From Algoriphagus sp. (lineage in GTDB: Bacteria > Bacteroidota > Bacteroidia > Cytophagales > Cyclobacteriaceae): a stretch of DNA of 64,000 nucleotides. Shown piece by piece: positions 58,201 to 64,000 of this stretch. The notes under the pieces are model-generated. The model saw only the letters and a program-made list of their open reading frames with translations. It searched no databases and was not told the DNA's origin. The stretch is from NCBI RefSeq assembly GCF_013373065.1, contig NZ_JABXIN010000002.1, forward strand, positions 186,001 through 250,000. The letters run 5' to 3'. Every line of letters starts with the position of its first letter. The stretch's first letter is position 1. The translations under genes were made by a program, and so were the position numbers.

Positions 58201-61115
58201 TGGTTATGACCCTCCCCCGACATATTCATGGTGACATTGCACCAGTGGCGGCTTGGGAAAAAGGGACTGAGCCCTCCTTTGTCTTGGCCATGGATGTAGA
58301 TCTTGCGGTAGATTATGTGGACAAAATGATCCGATTGGGTGATTTTGAGCGTGTGGATCCCCAAGCACCAAGCTTGGATGATATACGACATATTGGAGGG
58401 CTCACCTTTGTGATGGCCCGGACGACTCACGGAGAAATCGGGTACAGTCTTCCGGGAGAAGTTCCTAACCCTTCTCCAGATGCCATGGAAACCCTGGTTC
58501 GATTTGCTGGGGTATTTGATTTGGCTTATAAAAGATTTGAAGACTTAAAGGCAGCCGAACACCGACATCGGGAGGCTCAGATTGAGCTGGCTTTGGAACG
58601 GGTAAGAGCACGAAGTATGGCCATGCATTCCAGTAAGGAATTGGCCGATCTCTCTAGGGAATTGGTGAAGCAGGTGCAGGCTTTGGGGGTTGAAACTTGG
58701 TTTTGTGCCTTCAATATTTACGATGATCCCCATGATTCCATCGAATGGGGTAGCAATGGAGAAGGAACCTTTTCCCAATACCGCACACCCAAGGAAGGAA
58801 TTTTCTTACGCTACTATGAGGCAGGGAAAATGGGAACAGATTTTTTGGTCAATGAAATTGATGAAACGGAATGTCCTGCTCACTATGAGTATTTATGCAG
58901 TCTGCCAGGTGTTGGGGAGCAATTGCTAAAGATGAAAGAGGCTGGAATTCCCTTCCCAAGCTACCAAATCGACCATGTGGCATTCATGAAGTATGGGTAT
59001 TTGATTTTTATCAGCTACAAACCCGTACCTGAATCGCATTCGATTTTTATGCGTTTTGCCAAAGTTTTTGAACAGAGTTACACGCGTTTTTTAGACATCA
59101 AAAAGGCTGAAGCACAAGCAAAAGAAGCCAAATTGGAACTCAGTCTGGAGCGAATCCGAGCTCAGGTCACCGCGATGAGAGAGTCTTCTGACCTATTTGA
59201 CATAGTGGTTGGCATGCGAAAAGAATTCATCTCACTAGGTCATGAGGCAGACTACTTCTGGCACATGAGCTGGCTGCCGGATTCCTACGAAATGTCCATG
59301 ACTTCTGAAGATGGGGATCGGATCGGCATGGTCATATCTCTACCCAAATCTGTTCACGAGGAATTTCCAGACTTAATGCGCTGGGAAAAAGGCAAAAAGC
59401 CCATTTACATCATGGACCTGAACGCAGAGGAGGCTTGGGCCTATCTGGAAAGTATGAATACCTATGGGCACTACGAACTTGCAGATCCCAACGCTCCCTC
59501 TGAAGAAGATATTCATCAACTGGGAGGTCTTACCTTTATCATTGCCCGAACCTCCCATGGAGAATTAGGATTTAGCCTTTCAGGGAAAGTTCCTAACCCT
59601 CCACAGGAATCCCTGGATACCTTGGTTCGATTTGCAGGGGTATTTGATTTGGCTTACAAGCGATTCGAAGATCTGAAAAAAGCGGAAGCCCGAATAAGAG
59701 AAGAGAAGGTAAAAACTGCTTTGGAGAGGGTTCGCTCGAGGTCTCTTGCTATGCATCAATCCACCGAACTGCAAGATGTGATCAAAACCGTAAGCGATCA
59801 GTTCAAAGAATTGGAAATAGACATTTCCGGTGGTGCCTTTATCGTAATCAACAAAGATCTGGAGGAGGGTTTTTACTGTTGGGGTGCAGGAGGTGTGGGT
59901 AATTATATCAGAAAAGTCATGGTGCCCTTTATTGATCTCCCGATCTATACTACGCTTTCGAACGGAATAAAAAACAGAGAGCCCTTCTTTACTGAGCTTT
60001 ATGATGTCCAAGAAAAACACACTTTTTTTAGGCATCTCTTTAATCACGAGCAGTTTATAAACACCCCCATCCAAAGGCAAGAGTACCTGCTTTCTCTTTA
60101 TTCCGGTTACGCCAGATCCTGCGTGGTATCTGACAACACCAGTATTTTTATCATCAATCACGAAGGAAGGCCTTTTTCAGAAGAAGAAAATGAATTTCTA
60201 AAGCAAATGGGGAGGGTATTTGAGCAGGCTTATACCCGTTTTGTTGATCTGGAGAAAGCAGAGCTTCAGGCTCGCCTGATCAGTGAAGAGCGAGACAGAT
60301 TGGAGATTGCCCTAAATGAACTTAAGACCACGCAGGCCCAATTGATCCAACAAGAAAAGTTGGCTTCACTTGGTCAGCTTACAGCAGGAATCGCACATGA
60401 AATCAAAAATCCACTAAACTTCGTCAACAACTTCTCGGACCTGAGTAAAGAATTGATTGAAGAGGTATTTGAAGAACTTGAAAATCTCGAAAATTCAGAG
60501 GTAAAGGAAGAAATCATCTCCATCCTGGAAGATGTACGAAGTAACCTCACCAAGGTACATGAACATGGGAGTCGAGCCGACCGCATCGTCAAATCCATGT
60601 TGCAGCATAGTCGTGCTTCCGAAAGTAAACGTGCTCCTCAACCTTTTAACTCCTTGGTGAAGGAATTTGTAAACCTTTCCTTCCATGGCATGCGCGCCAG
60701 CAAAGCCCCCATCAATGTGGACATTGCATTGGACTTGGATCCCCAAATCGGTGAAGTCAGTTTGATTTCAGAAGACTTTTCCAGAGTAATCCTTAACCTC
60801 TGCAACAATGCCTTCGATGCCATGCGGGATAAAATCCAAACCTCCACTACAGACTATCATCCCAAGCTCACGGTGTCATCGACCCTAAAAAAGGGACAGG
60901 TTCTACTCAGCATTGGAGATAATGGTCCGGGAATTCCTGATGAGATCAAGGATAAAATCCTTCAACCTTTCTTTACCACTAAAAAAGGTACGGAAGGAAC
61001 TGGATTAGGGCTTAGCATTACCCATGATATCATCAAAGCACATGGAGGTGAATTGAATATTAATACTGAGATTGGAAAAGGCACTGCATTTCTCATCCAA
61101 TTACCACAATCTTAA
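55245..61115 (+). CDS. Giant cytosolic sensor histidine kinase with eight repeated sensor modules
   Basis: This 1956-residue protein has no membrane segment. Residues ~1-140 form an NTF2/SnoaL-like domain (ALEVYHTYWDSYLRFDVESF to WKVAQQHGSFPDM). Eight coiled-coil linkers of the form REAQIExALERVR start near residues 171, 355, 543, 728, 916, 1108, 1292 and 1484, each heading a ~185-192-residue GAF-like module; modules 5 and 7 are close relatives (HYFWHMRWLPE and DYFWHMSWLPD). The kinase core has His1718 in AGIAHEIKNPLNF and an ATPase domain with NLCNNAFDAM, GDNGPGIP and GTGLGLSIT. Ligands and response regulator are unknown. The next gene follows in 10 bp. Confidence 0.9.
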   Translation: MKEKNTRIDRALEVYHTYWDSYLRFDVESFASTLDDGYEMIGTSETEICHSKEEGIAFLKAQRDELGGRAEMRNRKIHSILIEPHVLINETCDIYVWTEEEWSFYATIRISTLLRETSEGWKVAQQHGSFPDMRVGEGQTLAIEKISRENQELREAVKRRTVELEQKNRELEIEAGLERVRAVAMGMKKPEDLLDVCQVISSQLEEFGVDQIRNIQIAIIDEKAGLYSCYQYFPAYDQTTIEETEYFKNPVEQEMVHQMLASRDGHFMGHMKGKALREFEAHRKEENHFPDPLIEESSELGYCFLSIGEGGLGITRYKAIKEEELNLFKRFHMVFSLAYQRFIDIQKAEAQAREAQIEVALERARTQSMLMQHSDEIKTISNTFHQQLLELGIPSEFSYVWLPDESNQEHQFWASWSETENGKTLFKSKQITYPLDKSEPYTKACFDAWAQPEIILEEFIAPDQVEGFFEVWKELLDGAKKLKAELFPEGIFYSEAYMRYGCFGINIRRKLTEEEKTILKRFSTEFERAYTRFLDLKKAEEQARNAQIEAALERVRARSMAMHSSSELADTALVVFQELNKLGIDSVRVGIALVDLDQGQAELWLVTEKDGKAETKILGKANSEQHEFYKNYIEAARQKKDYFFAEMEGKELKEYYEVATKALNVPKPEVFPDREFYYSFFFNEGSINIIARQELNPEEQTIGLRFAKVFGLIYRRFLDLQKAEAQAREAQIETALERVRSRSIGMQKSDELRDVIQIIFEQLVQLNFKIDNAGFVIDYQETDDFKIWMTDAFAEYPTQQFIPYFDHVINREYLTHRDHGQGQLFTKVYSQEEKNSWLLTVWKYLPEAPKEITDALLDSPGLAISRILMKNIGLYIIDYSATPFSGIQNEILVRFARVFEQTYIRFNDLKQVEERNREAQIELALERIRAQVTAMQESSDLLEIMVTMRSEFVKLGHEAHYFWHMRWLPETYEKAMTSGDGTQIGMVMTLPRHIHGDIAPVAAWEKGTEPSFVLAMDVDLAVDYVDKMIRLGDFERVDPQAPSLDDIRHIGGLTFVMARTTHGEIGYSLPGEVPNPSPDAMETLVRFAGVFDLAYKRFEDLKAAEHRHREAQIELALERVRARSMAMHSSKELADLSRELVKQVQALGVETWFCAFNIYDDPHDSIEWGSNGEGTFSQYRTPKEGIFLRYYEAGKMGTDFLVNEIDETECPAHYEYLCSLPGVGEQLLKMKEAGIPFPSYQIDHVAFMKYGYLIFISYKPVPESHSIFMRFAKVFEQSYTRFLDIKKAEAQAKEAKLELSLERIRAQVTAMRESSDLFDIVVGMRKEFISLGHEADYFWHMSWLPDSYEMSMTSEDGDRIGMVISLPKSVHEEFPDLMRWEKGKKPIYIMDLNAEEAWAYLESMNTYGHYELADPNAPSEEDIHQLGGLTFIIARTSHGELGFSLSGKVPNPPQESLDTLVRFAGVFDLAYKRFEDLKKAEARIREEKVKTALERVRSRSLAMHQSTELQDVIKTVSDQFKELEIDISGGAFIVINKDLEEGFYCWGAGGVGNYIRKVMVPFIDLPIYTTLSNGIKNREPFFTELYDVQEKHTFFRHLFNHEQFINTPIQRQEYLLSLYSGYARSCVVSDNTSIFIINHEGRPFSEEENEFLKQMGRVFEQAYTRFVDLEKAELQARLISEERDRLEIALNELKTTQAQLIQQEKLASLGQLTAGIAHEIKNPLNFVNNFSDLSKELIEEVFEELENLENSEVKEEIISILEDVRSNLTKVHEHGSRADRIVKSMLQHSRASESKRAPQPFNSLVKEFVNLSFHGMRASKAPINVDIALDLDPQIGEVSLISEDFSRVILNLCNNAFDAMRDKIQTSTTDYHPKLTVSSTLKKGQVLLSIGDNGPGIPDEIKDKILQPFFTTKKGTEGTGLGLSITHDIIKAHGGELNINTEIGKGTAFLIQLPQS

Positions 61116-61125
61116 TCTTTTTCCC

Positions 61126-64000
61126 ATGAATCAGAAAAAGGAGCTGCTACTTAACCAAGCCTACCAAGAGTTCATAGATATCGGGCTAAATATCAAGCCA
61201 ATTATGGACGAGTTAGACCATCTAATTGATCTAAACATCATGGGATTTGGTACTACGGAAGATGAGCGAATATTCTCTCGGAAAGATTTTATTGACCTAA
61301 TCAAAAGACAAGAGGAACAGGCAATTGGATTAAAAATACAACACCACATCGAGCCCGTACATCGGAGAGTATTGGAAGGAGAAAATTCAGCAATCTATGT
61401 CGATGATTTGATTTTAAGGATAACCGCTGGCTCGGATCAAGTTGAAATGAAAATGCGCTTTTCCATGGTTCTTGAATACCAGGAAAGTAGGTGGATAGTG
61501 GTCCACTGGCATGGTTCCAAACCCGAAGAAGTTAAAAGTGAAGAAGATACCTGGGGAGTTGAAAATTGGAAACAAAAAGCAGAAGAACTTGAAAAGCTTG
61601 TGGCAGAAAAAACTTCCGATTTGGTCAAGAAAAATCGGGATCTTGAGATAGAAGCTGCATTAGAAAGAGTTAGATCCCATTCTATGGCCATGTACCATAG
61701 CCAAGAACTCGAGGAAGTAGTTGGAGTAACTTTCAATCAACTTCAAAGCCTGAACCTTCCGGTAGATGGATGTCAATTGATCACTTTTGAAGACCAATCT
61801 CGGGACTTTCATTTTTGGTCTGCCACACCGGACATGACTTATCCTGTCCAAATCAATATTCCTTATTTCGATAACCCAGTATTTATCAGATTTTGGGAAG
61901 CCAAAGATGGTGGGGCCTCATTTACCAGTTTTAATCTGACCCGAGAAGAGACATTGGATTTTTACAATCATGTATACCATCATACCGATTTAGGGAGAAC
62001 AGTCACAAAAGAAAGATGGAAAAAAATTCAATCCATAGAGCACGGCTTCAGAACCTCTTGGGGCATTCAAAAAAATACGGGGCTTTTCATCTTCAATTTT
62101 GACGACCATATTTTTACCCCTGAAGAAAATTCGATAATTGATCGCTTCGCCAAAGTTTTCGAGCAAGCCTACACCCGTTTCCTTGACCTGAAGAAAGCTG
62201 AAGCGCAGGCAAGGGAAGCGCAGATTGAAGCGGCATTGGAAAGGGTCCGAGCTAGGGCAATGGCTATGCATGACAGTAGCGAAATGCTGGAAGTAGCCGA
62301 TGTTTTATTTCAGCAAATCAGGAGTTTGGGAGGAGAGCTGTGGGCCTGTGGAGTAGTAATTTGTAATGGAGACCAGAAAGATGATGAAGTATGGTTTGCA
62401 AATGAAAAAGGTGTCCTCCCTCCTATTGCCATGCCCCATACGGAAGAACCCACCCATCAGAGAATGTATGATGGCTGGAAAAACAAACTAGACTTATTTA
62501 CACATTCCGCCGAAGGAGAAGAGTTACGGAAACATTATGAATACATGCTCTCCGTTGACTCTGCCAAACCCTTGTTTGAAAAGATCCAGGCTTCGGGCAT
62601 GAGCTTTCCGAATTGGCAAAAATGGCATGCTGCCTATTTTTCTCGGGGGTACTTACTCATCATCACTCTTGAGCCCTATGAAGATGTGTCTATTTTTACC
62701 CGTTTTGCCAAAGTGTTTGACCAAGCATACACTCGATTCTTAGACCTGCAAAAATCAGAAGCGCAGGCAAGGGAGTCAGAAATACAACTGGCCCTTGAAA
62801 GAGTTCGGGCCAGGACCATGGCCATGCAGCATTCTGATGAATTGACTGAAGCTTCTAAGGTATTGGATCAGCAGGTCAGAGCCTTGGGAATAGATACATG
62901 GGGCTGTGCATTCCATATCTATGCTGATGATCCAGAAGGGGACTACGAATGGTTCAGCAGCAAAGCTGGAACCCTTCCGTTTTATAAAACACCCAGAGAG
63001 AATTTCTTTCTAAAGTTTTACGAAAAGGGAAAAGCAGGAGAAACATTCCATGTTGAGGAATTTCTGGGAGAGGCCTGCAAGGCGCATTATGAGTACATCA
63101 TGACCATTCCGGTGATGGGTGATGCCTTACGGGAAGTAGTGGCATCAGGAGGTTCTTTACCCGAGTCACAATATGACCATATTGCATTTTTCAAGCATGG
63201 CTTCCTTCTTTTCATTACCTACCAACCGGTACCGGAGGCCCATGATATTTTTCAAAGGTTTGCCAAAGTCTTCGAGCAAACCTACACCCGCTTCCTTGAT
63301 CTCCAAAAAGCAGAAGCACAGGCACGGGAAGCCCAAATTGAGACCGGTCTGGAGCGGGTACGTTCTGCGTCTTTGGCTATGCATACTACAGCAGACATAG
63401 CTAAGGTGGTTTTCGTTTTTTTTGAACAATTAAAAGAATTAAAAGTCGCCTTTGCTCAGGCCTGGATCACCATATTACACTTGGAGGAAGGTTATTTTGA
63501 CACCTGGTTTTCTCCCATAGAAGGAATTTATGACAAGCCTCAGCATTTTCAGATGCCTACCGCCCCTTTCGAAAAGACGACCATCAAGAGTTGGCTAGAA
63601 GGAGCACCTTTTTCCTATTTGACCATTACGGATAAAGATGAGCTGGTTCAGTTCTTCAAAGCTTGTGATGAGATGACAGGGTCCAATTATTTCACCCATA
63701 GTCAAAAAACACTTCAATTAGATCGATTAGAGTTTTTAGAAGCCAATCACAAATTTGGGATGTTGAGTAAGTCACATACTGAACCACCCACCAAAGAAGA
63801 GGAAGATTTGCTCCATCGATTCGGGAAGGTTTTTGAGCAGACCTATACCCGTTTCCTGGATCTTCAAAAAGCAGAAACACAAGCCCGTGAAGCCCAAATT
63901 GAGACCGCTCTTGAGCGAGTTCGTTCGGCTTCCTTGGCTATGCAAAACACAAATGAGCTCGCAAATGTCGTCAGCGTACTTTTTTCACAGTTTGCTGAAC
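61126..64000 (+). CDS. Second giant multi-module sensor protein (3' end beyond window)
   Basis: The frame is open from ATG 61126 to the window edge, about 958 residues. It has the same plan as its upstream neighbour: an NTF2-like N-terminus (EFIDIGLNIKPIMDELDHLI to WIVVHWHGSKPEE), then a coiled coil and at least five linkers of the REAQIEAALERVR type (first near residue 170). Modules contain the closing FAKVFEQAYTRFLDL block. A C-terminal kinase core is expected but not visible. The two genes are tandem paralogs and probably co-transcribed. Confidence 0.88.
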   Translation, partial: MNQKKELLLNQAYQEFIDIGLNIKPIMDELDHLIDLNIMGFGTTEDERIFSRKDFIDLIKRQEEQAIGLKIQHHIEPVHRRVLEGENSAIYVDDLILRITAGSDQVEMKMRFSMVLEYQESRWIVVHWHGSKPEEVKSEEDTWGVENWKQKAEELEKLVAEKTSDLVKKNRDLEIEAALERVRSHSMAMYHSQELEEVVGVTFNQLQSLNLPVDGCQLITFEDQSRDFHFWSATPDMTYPVQINIPYFDNPVFIRFWEAKDGGASFTSFNLTREETLDFYNHVYHHTDLGRTVTKERWKKIQSIEHGFRTSWGIQKNTGLFIFNFDDHIFTPEENSIIDRFAKVFEQAYTRFLDLKKAEAQAREAQIEAALERVRARAMAMHDSSEMLEVADVLFQQIRSLGGELWACGVVICNGDQKDDEVWFANEKGVLPPIAMPHTEEPTHQRMYDGWKNKLDLFTHSAEGEELRKHYEYMLSVDSAKPLFEKIQASGMSFPNWQKWHAAYFSRGYLLIITLEPYEDVSIFTRFAKVFDQAYTRFLDLQKSEAQARESEIQLALERVRARTMAMQHSDELTEASKVLDQQVRALGIDTWGCAFHIYADDPEGDYEWFSSKAGTLPFYKTPRENFFLKFYEKGKAGETFHVEEFLGEACKAHYEYIMTIPVMGDALREVVASGGSLPESQYDHIAFFKHGFLLFITYQPVPEAHDIFQRFAKVFEQTYTRFLDLQKAEAQAREAQIETGLERVRSASLAMHTTADIAKVVFVFFEQLKELKVAFAQAWITILHLEEGYFDTWFSPIEGIYDKPQHFQMPTAPFEKTTIKSWLEGAPFSYLTITDKDELVQFFKACDEMTGSNYFTHSQKTLQLDRLEFLEANHKFGMLSKSHTEPPTKEEEDLLHRFGKVFEQTYTRFLDLQKAETQAREAQIETALERVRSASLAMQNTNELANVVSVLFSQFAE

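Noticed and set aside
59580-60161. 193-residue frame antisense to the giant sensor gene
   Set aside because: It is entirely inside the 1956-residue coding region, with no independent support.

Overview
The window looks like a chromosome segment from a free-living, probably marine member of the Bacteroidota, close to Cytophagales such as Algoriphagus or Cyclobacteriaceae. I infer this from the protein families (DUF6090 paralogs, lipoprotein sulfatases, DUF3500, a Y_Y_Y-propeller histidine kinase, a SusE/F-like tail), from the near absence of Shine-Dalgarno sequences, and from dispersed repeats of the GAGCGGAGTCGAA type. No rRNA, tRNA or CRISPR array was seen. Both window edges cut a gene.

Layout. 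1-3750 (+): the end of an ECF sigma factor, its probable anti-sigma factor, gmk, nadD and a GH15 glycosidase. 4273-11719 (-): a bifunctional trehalose-6-phosphate synthase/phosphatase, metK, a six-bladed-propeller lipoprotein with a tiny Cys-rich secreted peptide, and htpG. The lipoprotein/peptide pair lies between two copies of the htpG 3' end and its terminator. 11996-18719 (-): a complete nine-gene N-ATPase operon, atpDCQRBEFAG, with most of the Na+-binding signature in subunit c. 19161-30728 (+): a tightly packed run with a membrane protein, a DUF3500 protein, a cyclophilin, two sulfatases around a TPR-adenylate cyclase, an APC permease, an S9 peptidase and an NTF2-like protein.

30733-49217 (+) is the most unusual region. 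Seventeen intact genes encode small single-pass membrane proteins of the DUF6090 type or relatives: two divergent ones, twelve with the FFRKIRQKLL anchor and three with a KEKWPEY anchor. They form an almost gapless, translationally coupled array. The first ~48 codons are nearly invariant while the rest has diverged strongly. Inside the array are a Tat-exported molybdenum hydroxylase pair, a K+-channel-like protein with a large extracytoplasmic domain, a member fused to a SusE/F-like domain, a 34-bp remnant, and a truncated copy ending at an IS200-like element with inverted repeats. Function is unknown; a family of envelope sensors or adaptors that diversifies by recombination is my inference.

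49782-64000 (+) holds signalling proteins: a propeller histidine kinase, a decayed paralog of its neighbour, an unrecognised exported protein, and two giant cytosolic sensor proteins. The first giant (1956 aa) has an NTF2/SnoaL-like N-terminus, eight ~185-192-residue sensor repeats joined by coiled-coil linkers, and a histidine kinase core. The second runs off the window.
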